Positions 15,378-23,785 are shown, counted from the first letter of the stretch. The stretch is DNA of 35,122 nt from an uncultured Holdemania sp. (GCA_947037125.1 CAMQTJ010000021.1:1-35122); one strand, 5' to 3'. Made by a program: numbers and translations. The notes: generated by a model from the letters alone, not told the origin.

Positions 15378-16424
15378 ATGAAAAAATTAAATATAGTAGT
15401 TTTATTTGGAGGATGTTGTAGTGAGTATAGTGTTTCATTAATGTCAGCTTATGCTCTACTTAATAATATAGATACAGATAAGTTTAAACCAATTATGATT
15501 GGCATAACTAAAAAGGGGCAATGGTTACATTTTAATGATGATTTAAATATGATTATTGAAGATACATGGCATACGTCTATCACCAATAAAATGGTTAGTA
15601 TATGTGCTAATAGGGATCAACATCAATTTATCATTGTTGATGATTTAGATATTAAAACGATATCATTTGATGCTGTATTTGTAATGTTACATGGTAAAAA
15701 TGGTGAAGATGGAACTGTTCAAGGGATGCTTGAACTATTTAATATACCTTTTATTGGTTGTAATACATTGTCATCAGCATTATGTATGGATAAAGATAAG
15801 GCTCATAAAATTGTTAGGTGTGAAGGAATTAAAGTACCTAAGTCATTAGTTTTTAATCAATATTGTGATCATTTTAAAATAATTGATTCAATAGCAGTTT
15901 TAAATTATCCATTATTTATAAAACCTGTAAAAGGGGGTTCTTCTATTGGTATTACAAAAGTTAATGACTTCAGTATGTTAAGTGATGCAATAAATAGTGC
16001 TTTTGAATATGACAATGAAATAATTATTGAAGAAAATATTAAAGGCTTTGAAGTAGGTTGTGCAATTATGGGGAATGATGAATTATTTGTAGGTGAAGTT
16101 GATGAAATTCAAATAAGTGATAACTTTTTTGACTTTAATGAAAAATATCATACTCAAAGTGCTATAACTCATTTACCTGCAAGATTAGATGATAAGAAAA
16201 TTGCTGAAATTAAAAGTATTGCGAAAACAATATATCGTAGTTTAGGTTGTTCAGGTTTTGCAAGAGTAGATATGTTTATTTGTGATAATGGTGAAATAGT
16301 ATTTAATGAAGTTAATACAATACCAGGATTTAGTGACCATAGTCGTTTTCCAAATATGATGAAAGCTAAAAATATTGAATTCAAAGATTTAATTACAAGA
16401 TTAATAGAGTTAGGAGTGAATTAA
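15378..16424 (+). CDS. vanG: D-alanine-D-serine ligase, VanG type
   Basis: ATP-grasp ligase of 348 residues that joins D-Ala to D-Ser, giving peptidoglycan precursors with low vancomycin affinity. Features: N-terminal VVLFGGCCSEYSVSLMSAYA, HGKNGEDGTVQG (105-116), CMDKDKAHKIV, KPVKGGSSIGITKV, and C-terminal FARVDMF and VFNEVNTIPGFSDHSR for ATP/Mg binding. The omega-loop EKYHTQSA (255-262) fits the EKYxxxxA type of D-Ser ligases (VanC, VanE, VanG) and not the D-Lac ligases. The similarity to VanG of Enterococcus faecalis recalled from memory is high across the protein (for example TLSSALCMDKD and FNEVNTIPGF). The gene overlaps vanXY by one base. Confidence 0.92.
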   Translation: MKKLNIVVLFGGCCSEYSVSLMSAYALLNNIDTDKFKPIMIGITKKGQWLHFNDDLNMIIEDTWHTSITNKMVSICANRDQHQFIIVDDLDIKTISFDAVFVMLHGKNGEDGTVQGMLELFNIPFIGCNTLSSALCMDKDKAHKIVRCEGIKVPKSLVFNQYCDHFKIIDSIAVLNYPLFIKPVKGGSSIGITKVNDFSMLSDAINSAFEYDNEIIIEENIKGFEVGCAIMGNDELFVGEVDEIQISDNFFDFNEKYHTQSAITHLPARLDDKKIAEIKSIAKTIYRSLGCSGFARVDMFICDNGEIVFNEVNTIPGFSDHSRFPNMMKAKNIEFKDLITRLIELGVN

Positions 16425-17188
16425 TGTATAGTTTAAAATTAAAGAAAAATACAATCTATCGTGGTGACTTAATACTAGTAAATAGTACATATGCATATCA
16501 TGAAATAAATGAGTATAGTAATAATAGTGTTAGTGTTGGTGGTAATATTTTTTTAAACAATAATGTTGCAATAGCATTAGCTAAAATTATGTTAGCGATT
16601 AATGCTTTTGATAAAATTAGTTTTGTGAGTGGACTTAGAAGTAATGTTGAACAAAGTGAAATTTATAATAAATCTTTACTTGAAAATGGAGAAGACTTTA
16701 CAAAAAAATATGTTGCTTTACCAAATCATAGTGAACATCAAACAGGTATGGCAATTGATTTAGGGGTTAAAAAAGAAAATATTGATTTTCTTTGTCCACA
16801 ATTTTTAGATACAGGAATTTGTAAAGAATTTTTAAACAATTGTCACAATTATGGTTTCATCAGACGTTATCCACAAGATAAAGAAATGATCACTTTAATT
16901 GCATATGAGCCATGGCATTTTCGCTATGTTGGTTATCCACATTCAAGTATAATCAAAAAATTAAAAATCACTTTAGAAGAGTATCACAATTTAATTCAAA
17001 AATATTCTTATAACACCAATAATTATATATATAAAAGTTGCAACCTAATATTTGAAATTGGTTATTTAAAAGCAAGTGATTTAGCTTATACGCAAATAGA
17101 TGTGGAAAATAAAGATTTTTTTTCAATATCAGGTGATAATCAAAATGGTTTTATTATTACAAAGTGGCGTGAATTTAATGAAAAATAA
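16424..17188 (+). CDS. vanXY: D,D-dipeptidase/D,D-carboxypeptidase VanXY
   Basis: Zinc peptidase of 254 residues that removes D-Ala-D-Ala dipeptide and terminal D-Ala, so that only D-Ser-ended precursors persist. The active site is complete: SEHQTGMAIDLG gives zinc ligands His105 and Asp112, and YEPWHFRYVG gives catalytic Glu162 and ligand His165. VSGLRSNVEQSEIYNKSL holds the conserved Arg and Glu-Gln that bind substrate. There is no signal peptide or membrane anchor, so it is cytoplasmic as expected for VanXY rather than membrane VanY. The ~70-residue C-terminal tail after PHSSIIKKLKITLEEY is present in VanXY-G-type proteins. The ATG overlaps the vanG stop codon (TAATG). Confidence 0.9.
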   Translation: MYSLKLKKNTIYRGDLILVNSTYAYHEINEYSNNSVSVGGNIFLNNNVAIALAKIMLAINAFDKISFVSGLRSNVEQSEIYNKSLLENGEDFTKKYVALPNHSEHQTGMAIDLGVKKENIDFLCPQFLDTGICKEFLNNCHNYGFIRRYPQDKEMITLIAYEPWHFRYVGYPHSSIIKKLKITLEEYHNLIQKYSYNTNNYIYKSCNLIFEIGYLKASDLAYTQIDVENKDFFSISGDNQNGFIITKWREFNEK

Positions 17189-18668
17189 TATTAGTAAAAA
17201 ATATTTAAATACAATTACTTTATTAATTATATTTTCACTCTTTTTAACACTAGTACAAATTGGTGGTAATAGTATTTCATTTAATCAAACAAATATTATA
17301 TTGGGGTTGTTGGCAACATTATTTTTATATCAAATTATTTTATTTTGGGGTGTAAAATCATATAAACAAAGTTTTATATTAATATTACTTACATATTTAT
17401 TTATTCCATTTTTTATATTATTTATAACATTTATTAGTAAATTATTTGACTTAAATGATATTTTTATATCAAATTCATTTAATTATAATCTAATTGTATT
17501 TGGTTTATCATTTATTTGTGCTGATTTAATTAGTAAAGTTAAATGGTCTAATAACACATGTTATCAAAAATCTAGGGCATGGGTTGAATTAGATATGAAA
17601 GCCTTCGATCATAATATAAATGTACTTAAAAGTAAAATAAATAATGATTGTAATATAATGGGGGTTATTAAGGCTAATGCTTATGGACATGGTGATGTGA
17701 TTATTGCGAAAGCATTGAATAAGAATGGTATTAGATTTTTTTGTGTAGCTACTATTTTTGAGGCGATTAAACTTAGAAAAGATAAGATAACAGGTGAAAT
17801 ACTTATTTTTGGTTATACTCCACCTGAATTGTTTTATCTGCTTAAAAAATATGATTTAACTCAAAGTATAATGGATTATGAATATGCAATTAAATTAAAT
17901 GATTATAATAAAAATATTAAAGTTCATTTAGCACTTGATACTGGAATGCACAGAGTTGGAATTAATTGTGATAATTTTGATGATATAAAAGCTATTTTCA
18001 AATTAAAAAAACTGAAGGTAAAAGGTATATATACTCATCTTTGTGCCAGTGATTCACAAGCTTTAAGTGATCGAAAATTTAGTATTGACCAATGTGATAA
18101 AATAATTGGTATTAGTGATCGATTAAAAGAATTAAATTTCAAGTTTAAATTACATATTATTAGTACTTGTGGTTTAATCAACTATCCCGATTATGCAATG
18201 GATTATGTAAGAATAGGTATTGCTTTATTTGGAGTTACAAGTAAGCAAGATGATATGACACCTGATTATGATTTACACCCAGTATTAAGCTTAAAAGCAC
18301 GAGTAATCAGTATAAAAAATTTAAAAGTTAATGAGGGTGCTGGATATAGTTGGGATTTTATTGCCCAAAAAACAAGTGTTATAGCAACGGTTTCAATTGG
18401 TTATGCTGATGGGATATCACGTAGTCTTAGTAAAAATGGTTATGTTTTAATTAATGGTAAAAAAGCTAAAATAGTTGGTAAGATGTGTATGGATTTAATG
18501 TTAGTTGATGTGAGTGGTATTGATGTGAACATTTTTGATATTGTTACACTTATTGGGAAAGATGAAGGTTTACAAATAAGTGTCTATGACATAGCTAATC
18601 AAACAAATACAATTACAATTGAAACAGTAAGTGCACTATCTGATAGATTAGAAAGAGTAATAAAATAA
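17178..18668 (+). CDS. vanT: VanT-like serine racemase with a short membrane domain
   Basis: PLP-dependent racemase that supplies D-Ser (496 residues). The N-terminal ~125 residues have about four transmembrane helices (near 11-30, 40-58, 65-88, 104-118). The racemase domain starts near residue 133 with SRAWVELDMKAF; it has the PLP lysine in GVIKANAYGHG, DTGMHRVG, the catalytic tyrosine in GAGYSWDF and MCMDLMLVDVSG. Known VanT proteins are about 700 residues with ten or more helices, so this is a compact form. Ile481 (in NTITIETVS) aligns by eye with Tyr354 of alanine racemase, which is Asn in VanT of vanG. I choose ATG 17178, overlapping vanXY by 11 nt. A plain alanine racemase activity cannot be excluded. 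Confidence 0.87.
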   Translation: MKNNISKKYLNTITLLIIFSLFLTLVQIGGNSISFNQTNIILGLLATLFLYQIILFWGVKSYKQSFILILLTYLFIPFFILFITFISKLFDLNDIFISNSFNYNLIVFGLSFICADLISKVKWSNNTCYQKSRAWVELDMKAFDHNINVLKSKINNDCNIMGVIKANAYGHGDVIIAKALNKNGIRFFCVATIFEAIKLRKDKITGEILIFGYTPPELFYLLKKYDLTQSIMDYEYAIKLNDYNKNIKVHLALDTGMHRVGINCDNFDDIKAIFKLKKLKVKGIYTHLCASDSQALSDRKFSIDQCDKIIGISDRLKELNFKFKLHIISTCGLINYPDYAMDYVRIGIALFGVTSKQDDMTPDYDLHPVLSLKARVISIKNLKVNEGAGYSWDFIAQKTSVIATVSIGYADGISRSLSKNGYVLINGKKAKIVGKMCMDLMLVDVSGIDVNIFDIVTLIGKDEGLQISVYDIANQTNTITIETVSALSDRLERVIK

Positions 18669-18669
18669 T

Positions 18670-18700
18670 AACCTAAAGAAATAATTTCTTAGGTTTTTTT
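18670..18700 (+). terminator. Intrinsic terminator of the van operon
   Basis: AACCTAAAGAAA / TTTCTTAGGTT stem with one bulged A and a short loop, followed by a T run. It begins at the vanT stop and marks the end of the resistance operon. Confidence 0.85.
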
Positions 18701-18750
18701 ATATACGTATAAAGTTAAATATAATAATATATTTTAGTAATATAAAATCA

Positions 18751-18779
18751 TTGACATTTTTTATATAACGTTATATGAT
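18751..18779 (+). promoter_or_regulatory. Promoter with internal palindromic operator for the PTS operon
   Basis: TTGACA (18751-18756), 17 bp, TATGAT (18774-18779): a near-consensus sigma-A promoter. A perfect 14-bp palindrome ATATAACGTTATAT (18763-18776) fills the spacer and enters the -10 box, an ideal place for a repressor. The adjacent GntR-type regulator is the likely ligand. Confidence 0.75.
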
Positions 18780-18813
18780 GTCTTATGTAATTAGGGCGGT
18801 GGAAGGAGTAAAT

Positions 18814-19542
18814 ATGAGTAAACTTAGTAGTAATAGTTCGGAACCACTATATGTGCAATTAATGATAAATATTAAAAATGATATAAAAAATGGTATTTAT
18901 AAAATTGGAGATCAATTACCTAACGAAGAAATATTAGGAGAAACATTTGGTGTTAGTAGAATAACAGTGCGTAGTGCAATAACTCAATTGGTAAAAGAAG
19001 GAGTTGTTGTAAAAAAAAGAGGAAAAGGAACATATGTATCTTTGCCTATATACGTTGAAAGCTTATCATCAGGTGGAAGTTTTAGTGAATCATGCATTCA
19101 GATGAAAGCGGTACCAAGCACGGTGATACAATCAAAAATGATAGTTAAGGCAGATTTAAATATTTCAAAATATTTAGGTGTTCAACTTGGTGATAGTGTA
19201 ATAAGAGTAATAAGAATACGACTAGTTAATAATATAGAAACAATAGTAGAACTTGATTATTTTAATAAAGATTTTGAGTTTTTATTTGAATGTGATATGT
19301 GTGAAAAGCCTTTAGGAGAAATAATGTTTAATGAAATTGGTTCAACAATAGAAAAATTTGAAGATTACTTTAGTGTTTGTAAAGCTTCTAAAGAAATTTC
19401 AGAAATGTTGAAATGCAATATAGGAAAGCCATTACTTGTTATAGATCAAATTGTATTAGGTAAAGACAATTGTATTATTTATTATAATAAACAATATATT
19501 ATGAGTGATCACTATACATGTTCTTTAACAACGTTTAAATAG
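18814..19542 (+). CDS. GntR family (HutC/UTRA) transcriptional regulator
   Basis: A 242-residue repressor-type regulator. The N-terminal winged helix (about 5-72) reads PLYVQLMINIKNDIKNGIY, QLPNEEILGETFGVSRITVR and KRGKGTYV. The C-terminal UTRA ligand-binding domain (about 90-240) normally senses a sugar phosphate or other small effector. I choose ATG 18814 because GGAAGGAG lies 6 nt upstream and because an earlier in-frame ATG at 18775 falls inside the promoter -10 box. It is the first gene before a mannose-family PTS and is only 8 bp from EIIA, so it probably autoregulates and senses the transported or phosphorylated compound. Confidence 0.92.
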   Translation: MSKLSSNSSEPLYVQLMINIKNDIKNGIYKIGDQLPNEEILGETFGVSRITVRSAITQLVKEGVVVKKRGKGTYVSLPIYVESLSSGGSFSESCIQMKAVPSTVIQSKMIVKADLNISKYLGVQLGDSVIRVIRIRLVNNIETIVELDYFNKDFEFLFECDMCEKPLGEIMFNEIGSTIEKFEDYFSVCKASKEISEMLKCNIGKPLLVIDQIVLGKDNCIIYYNKQYIMSDHYTCSLTTFK

Positions 19543-19550
19543 GAGGAAAA

Positions 19551-19964
19551 ATGAGAAAAATAATTATTGCAACACATGGAGATTTTGCTTCTGGTATTAA
19601 AAATTCATTAACTATGATTGCAGGAGATTTAGCTAATGATATAAAAATTTACTGTTTATATCCTGGAGCAAGTGCAACGGAGTTTGCAGACGAATTAAGA
19701 ATAGAAATAATCGAAAATAGCGAAGTTGAATATATTATATTAACAGATTTATTTGGCGCAAGTGTATGTACGGCGATGTCATTACTTACAATTTATACTA
19801 ATGTAGTAGTATTAGCTGGACTAAATTTAAATATTGCACTTGAAGTATTATTAGGCAAATCAACTAAATTAACAAGTGATGATATAGATGATTTATTACA
19901 AAGTGCAAAAGATGGTATTCAACAAATAAAATTAAATACAGAAATTATAGAAGAGGATTTTTAG
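19551..19964 (+). CDS. PTS mannose/sorbose-family EIIA component
   Basis: Cytoplasmic phosphocarrier of 137 residues that takes phosphate from HPr and passes it to EIIB. The phosphorylated histidine is visible in the N-terminal IIIATHGDFASGIKNSL (His9), and the conserved LTDLFGASVCTAMS stretch follows near residue 66. The length fits a free-standing EIIA-Man domain rather than an EIIAB fusion. AGGAGG is about 5 nt before the ATG. The gene is followed by a BtpA-like protein and then EIIB, EIIC and EIID on the same strand with very short gaps. Confidence 0.94.
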   Translation: MRKIIIATHGDFASGIKNSLTMIAGDLANDIKIYCLYPGASATEFADELRIEIIENSEVEYIILTDLFGASVCTAMSLLTIYTNVVVLAGLNLNIALEVLLGKSTKLTSDDIDDLLQSAKDGIQQIKLNTEIIEEDF

Positions 19965-19973
19965 GAGCGTATG

Positions 19974-20711
19974 ATGAAAAAAAATTTTTTAGAAATATTT
20001 AGAAATAAAAAACCGATATTTGCAATGCTTCATCTTAAGGGCGATAATTCACAAGAGATTTATGAAAGAGCAATAGTCGAAATTGAAAAATACATTAATG
20101 GTGGTGCAGATGCAATAATTGTAGAAAATTATTATGGAAATTATTATGATATGGAACGCGTGTTGACTTATTTGCAATCTAGTGAAATTAATATTCCTTA
20201 TGGTGTAAATTGCCTAAATATGGATGCGATGGGATTTGATTTAGCTAAACGTTTCAATGCAAGCTTTGTTCAATTAGACTCTGTTGCAGGTCATTTAAAA
20301 CCACGAGATGATTTTTCTTTTGAAGCATTCATGAATAAATATCGTAGTGATTTTAATGGGTATGTAATTGGTGGAGTTAGATTTAAATATCAACCATATT
20401 TATCACAAAGAACAGTTGAACAAGATTTGATTATTGGTATGAGTCGTTGTGATGCAATAGTAGTAACACAAGATAAAACTGGCGAAGAAACATCACTGGA
20501 TAAAATTATAGAGTTTAGAAATATAATTGGTAATTTCCCTCTAGTTATTGGAGCAGGATTAACACCAGAAAATTGTGAAAAACAGTTTGATTATGCGGAT
20601 GCATCGATAGTTGGTAGCTATTTTAAAGATACATATGTTGATACAGGTGATGTTGATATAAAACATGTAGAAACAATGATAGATGCTGTAAGAAAAATTA
20701 GGGAGAAATAA
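19974..20711 (+). CDS. BtpA/SgcQ family TIM-barrel protein
   Basis: A 245-residue protein of the BtpA/SgcQ family, predicted TIM barrel. Visible features are IFAMLHLKGDN at the start, the conserved GGADAIIVENYYGNYY, FVQLDSVAGHLKPRDD, CDAIVVTQDKTGEETS and LVIGAGLTPENCEKQF followed by ASIVGSYFK, which looks like a phosphate-binding end of a barrel. SgcQ sits in a PTS-linked sugar cluster in E. coli; its reaction is not established. Here it is the only likely metabolic enzyme in the PTS operon and may act on the imported phosphorylated compound. I choose ATG 19974, 6 nt after AGGAG; ATG 19971 is also possible. Confidence 0.85.
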   Translation: MKKNFLEIFRNKKPIFAMLHLKGDNSQEIYERAIVEIEKYINGGADAIIVENYYGNYYDMERVLTYLQSSEINIPYGVNCLNMDAMGFDLAKRFNASFVQLDSVAGHLKPRDDFSFEAFMNKYRSDFNGYVIGGVRFKYQPYLSQRTVEQDLIIGMSRCDAIVVTQDKTGEETSLDKIIEFRNIIGNFPLVIGAGLTPENCEKQFDYADASIVGSYFKDTYVDTGDVDIKHVETMIDAVRKIREK

Positions 20712-20714
20712 TAT

Positions 20715-21194
20715 ATGATTAAATGTGTAAGAGTTGATCATCGTCTATTGCATGGACAAGTAGCGTTTTCTTGGACTAAATTTTTAGATGCTGATTGTAT
20801 TTTAATTGCTAGTGATAATTTAATGAATGACGAACTTAAAATGAGTGCAATAAGACTTGCCAAGCCTACAGGGGTTAAACTTGTAATGAAAAGCATGCAA
20901 GATTCTATCAAGGCACTTAATTCAGGAATAACAGATAAATATAACTTATTTATAATTATCGAAAGTATAGAAGATGTATTTAAACTTACTAATGAAGTAG
21001 CAGCTATTACATCAGTCAATATAGGCGGAATGAAAAATGAAGAAGATAGGAAACAACTATCAAAAGCAGTTTATGTAAGTGCTAAAGATATTGAATTAAT
21101 CAAGATCATGAGTAGTAAAAATATTGAATTGGAAGTAAGACTTGTACCAAGTGAAACCAAAAAAAATATAATGGATCTTATAAAGGGAGAATAA
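20715..21194 (+). CDS. PTS mannose/sorbose-family EIIB component
   Basis: A 159-residue phosphocarrier that receives phosphate on His from EIIA and transfers it to the sugar during transport. The hallmark RVDHRLLHGQVAFSW gives the phosphorylated His14 or nearby His (HGQV). The remaining sequence, with ADCILIASDNLMNDELKMSAIRLA and the central SVNIGGMK, is typical of EIIB-Sor/Man. The substrate cannot be told from the sequence; relatives carry mannose, sorbose, fructose, fructosamines or N-acetylgalactosamine. AGGGAG precedes the ATG and the gene lies 3 bp after the BtpA-like gene. Confidence 0.94.
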   Translation: MIKCVRVDHRLLHGQVAFSWTKFLDADCILIASDNLMNDELKMSAIRLAKPTGVKLVMKSMQDSIKALNSGITDKYNLFIIIESIEDVFKLTNEVAAITSVNIGGMKNEEDRKQLSKAVYVSAKDIELIKIMSSKNIELEVRLVPSETKKNIMDLIKGE

Positions 21195-21197
21195 AAT

Positions 21198-21971
21198 ATG
21201 AATACAAATTTAGTTGTACAATCATTACTAATAGTGTTAGTTGCATTTATTAGTTATATGCATTGTTATATAGGGTCAACTATGTCAAATCGTCCAATAA
21301 TTGTAGCACCTCTTGTAGGGCTTGTATTGGGGGATTTAACACTTGGGATACAAATAGGTGCTACTTTGGAATTAATATTTCTTGGAGCAGTACCAATTGG
21401 GGCATCAAATCCACCAGATATGGTATCTGGAACTATTATAGGTACATCATTTGTTATTTTATCTGGTTCAAATATTGGTGCAGCAGTAGCACTTGCAGTT
21501 CCAGTTGCGACACTTGTTTTATTATTTGATAATTTATTGATGATGTTTGTTCTAACATCTTCAAGTCATATGGCAGATAAATACGCAAAATTAGGTGACT
21601 ATAAGGCGGTAGAAAGAATTGTTGTTTTATCATCAATTGGTAATAAATTAATATTAGCATTAGTAGTAGGTTTTGCATTTTATATTGGAATACCTGTAAT
21701 TGAACAAGTACTTGAAGTAATACCGGCATTTATTATAACAGGAATGGATGTTGCAGCTGGTATGTTGCCTGCAATAGGTTTTGCAATGTTAGCGAAAATG
21801 TTACTTACAAAGGAATTGTTTGCATACTTACTTGCTGGTTTTTTACTAGCAGCATATTTCCAATTACCAGTATTTGGAATTGCTTTAGTAGGATTAGTTA
21901 TAGCATTGTTGATTTTTCATACTAAAACAGGAAATAATATGGAGGTAAATGTTGATGACAACGAATTCTAA
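21198..21971 (+). CDS. PTS mannose/sorbose-family EIIC permease
   Basis: Polytopic membrane subunit of 257 residues that forms the sugar channel with EIID. It is hydrophobic almost throughout and carries the EIIC-Man signature: NRPIIVAPLVGLVLGDL followed by GIQIGATLELIFLGAVPIGA. The last residues (NMEVNVDDNEF) are polar and cytoplasmic. The 3' end overlaps the EIID gene by 17 nt, consistent with coupled translation of the two membrane subunits. Confidence 0.94.
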   Translation: MNTNLVVQSLLIVLVAFISYMHCYIGSTMSNRPIIVAPLVGLVLGDLTLGIQIGATLELIFLGAVPIGASNPPDMVSGTIIGTSFVILSGSNIGAAVALAVPVATLVLLFDNLLMMFVLTSSSHMADKYAKLGDYKAVERIVVLSSIGNKLILALVVGFAFYIGIPVIEQVLEVIPAFIITGMDVAAGMLPAIGFAMLAKMLLTKELFAYLLAGFLLAAYFQLPVFGIALVGLVIALLIFHTKTGNNMEVNVDDNEF

Positions 21972-22794
21972 TAAAAAGACAGTAGAATCAAATTCTTTAA
22001 TAACAAAAAAAGATTGGTGGCAAGTATTTAGAAGATCTTGTACGCTTGATGCTGCTTGGAACTATGAAAGACAACAAAATATGAACTATTGTTACGCAAT
22101 GATACCAATATTAAAAAGATTATATGGCAATGATAAAGAAAAAATGGCTGAAGCATTACAAAGACATTTAGAATTTATGTCATGTACACCTCATGTTGTA
22201 TCATTATTAATGGGAATAACAGGTGCGATGGAAGAAGAAAATGCAAATAATGAGAATTTTGAAGCATCATCAATAAGCGCCGTAAAAACTTCTTTAATGG
22301 GGCCGATGGCCGGAATTGGTGATTCATTCTTTTGGGGAACTTTATTAACAATTGCTATAGGGATTGGTGTTTCCTTCTCAACAGTCGGAAGTATAGTAGG
22401 GCCAATTGCGTTTTTACTAATTATTAATATTCCAGGATTTTTATCAAGATATTATTGCTTAGATTTTGGATTTAAATATGGAGTTAAGTTTTTCGCTAAT
22501 ATGGATGGAAATGATGTAGTAAGCAAATTAACTAAAGTAGCTTCAATTGTGGGATTAATGGTTATAGGTGGTATGATTGCTACCACAGTTAGTATTCAAA
22601 TACCACTTGAAGTTGGTGTAGAAGGAGCAATGGCGTCAATACAATCATACATTGATCAAATTATGCCAGGATTATTACCATTATGTTTAACTGGTGGAAT
22701 ATATTATTTACTTGGTAAAAACATTAAAACAACGACTATACTTTTATGGATTATTGTAATTTCTTGTTTAGGTGTTCTTGTAGGAATCCTATAA
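21955..22794 (+). CDS. PTS mannose/sorbose-family EIID permease
   Basis: Second membrane subunit of the transporter, 279 residues. Diagnostic motifs: TKKDWWQVFRRSCTLDAAWN at the N-terminus, NYERQQNMNYCYAMIPILKR, then SAVKTSLMGPMAGIGDSFFW, followed by hydrophobic helices. I choose ATG 21955, 9 nt after GGAGG (21941-21945); the in-frame ATG at 21949 is only 3 nt from that site. It is the last gene of the operon. The terminator shared with the convergent regulator gene lies about 115 bp downstream. Confidence 0.94.
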   Translation: MTTNSNKKTVESNSLITKKDWWQVFRRSCTLDAAWNYERQQNMNYCYAMIPILKRLYGNDKEKMAEALQRHLEFMSCTPHVVSLLMGITGAMEEENANNENFEASSISAVKTSLMGPMAGIGDSFFWGTLLTIAIGIGVSFSTVGSIVGPIAFLLIINIPGFLSRYYCLDFGFKYGVKFFANMDGNDVVSKLTKVASIVGLMVIGGMIATTVSIQIPLEVGVEGAMASIQSYIDQIMPGLLPLCLTGGIYYLLGKNIKTTTILLWIIVISCLGVLVGIL

Positions 22795-22811
22795 AATATA
22801 AGAATGTTTAA

Positions 22812-22835
22812 TATCAATATCAATATCAATATCAA
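22812..22835. repeat. (TATCAA)x4 short tandem repeat
   Basis: Four perfect tandem copies of TATCAA just downstream of the EIID stop codon, followed by ATACC-GTTTT-GGTAT, a small hairpin. Noncoding; a slippage-prone microsatellite. Confidence 0.85.
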
Positions 22836-22909
22836 TACCGTTTTGGTATAAATGTTATATGAATGTAGTTATAAAGTACCATAACAATAATATAATTTTA
22901 TAAAATAAT

Positions 22910-22939
22910 AAAACCCAAGAAAATTGTTCTTGGGTTTTT
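22910..22939. terminator. Bidirectional terminator between the PTS operon and the FadR-type gene
   Basis: AAAACCCAAGA (22910-22920) pairs with TCTTGGGTTTT (22928-22938) around a 7-nt loop, with T-rich sequence after the stem on both strands. It serves the convergent EIID (+) and regulator (-) genes. Confidence 0.9.
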
Positions 22940-22968
22940 CTAATTAATCAATCTCATAATAAGTAAAT

Positions 22969-23676
22969 TTATTTAAAATAATAAGTTTTTAACTGATTAA
23001 TTCTTGTTTTCATTAATTTACTCATAAGGGCACCTGCACGTTCACTTTGTTTGTTTTCAATTGCATCAATTAATTCTTGCATGAATATATTATTGGCTGA
23101 TGAATCAATATTATTAAAGACGATTTCACTAAACAATAAATTAAGTTTTGAAAACGAATTACAAACTAAAGAATAGATATTATTTTGTGTTGCATAATAA
23201 ATAGCTTTTTGAAATTCTAATTTTAATTCCGCTAGCATTTTTGGATTGCTTGCATTTTGCATTTGTTTATGTAAATCTCTAAGAATTACTACATCTTCAT
23301 CTGTACGATTTTTTGCTGCAAGATATGCACATTCACTATCATTATATAAACGATAAGCCATCAAAGAATCAAAGGTTTTTCGATCAAGTAATCCACCATG
23401 AAAATTAATGATTGCAAGCAGTGTATCTATATTACCATTTCTGGTATAATCCGCAACAAATGCACCAACTCGTGGTTCAATTGTGATAAATCCAGTCTTT
23501 TCTAATTCCTTTAAACCTGAGTTTATTATGGTCTTACTAACTTTCATTTTTGCTTCCATTATTCTTTGAGGAGGTAATTTTTCACCTACCACAAGGTCTC
23601 CTGAGATTATTTTTTTAGTTATTTCACTTACAAATAGCTCTTTTAAAGTTGGTGCAACAATTTCATTAAATTCCAT
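22969..23676 (-). CDS. FadR-type (GntR/FCD) transcriptional regulator
   Basis: A 235-residue regulator with an N-terminal winged helix (about 10-75: LFVSEITKKIISGDLVVGE, KLPPQRIMEAKMKVSKTII, FITIEPRVGAFVADY) and an all-helical C-terminal FCD-like domain (about 90-235). Such proteins usually bind organic acids or related effectors. I choose ATG 23676; an in-frame TTG at 23703 has no ribosome binding site. Even so, the site before ATG 23676 is only a weak AGGAAAAGAG. The gene is divergent from the hypB operon across about 150 bp, and TGGTCTGACCA (23692-23702) lies in its own leader, so it likely controls itself and perhaps the operon. Confidence 0.87.
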   Translation of the reverse strand: MEFNEIVAPTLKELFVSEITKKIISGDLVVGEKLPPQRIMEAKMKVSKTIINSGLKELEKTGFITIEPRVGAFVADYTRNGNIDTLLAIINFHGGLLDRKTFDSLMAYRLYNDSECAYLAAKNRTDEDVVILRDLHKQMQNASNPKMLAELKLEFQKAIYYATQNNIYSLVCNSFSKLNLLFSEIVFNNIDSSANNIFMQELIDAIENKQSERAGALMSKLMKTRINQLKTYYFK

Positions 23677-23691
23677 ATTTATCTCTTTTCC

Positions 23692-23702
23692 TGGTCTGAC
23701 CA
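23692..23702. promoter_or_regulatory. FadR-family operator palindrome
   Basis: TGGTC-T-GACCA is a perfect inverted repeat matching the general FadR-family site TGGTCNGACCA. It sits directly upstream of the FadR-type start codon, overlapping the probable transcription start region on the minus strand. Confidence 0.65.
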
Positions 23703-23785
23703 AACATCATAGTTATATTTTATCAAATAAATCACAAATAAGCTAGTACAATTGTGAAAAAATTAATGTAATACTTTTTTTAACC

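Noticed and set aside
17100-17177. Upstream start for VanT inside vanXY
   Set aside because: The extension has no ribosome binding site and overlaps the vanXY coding end; ATG 17178 gives a sensible membrane-protein N-terminus.
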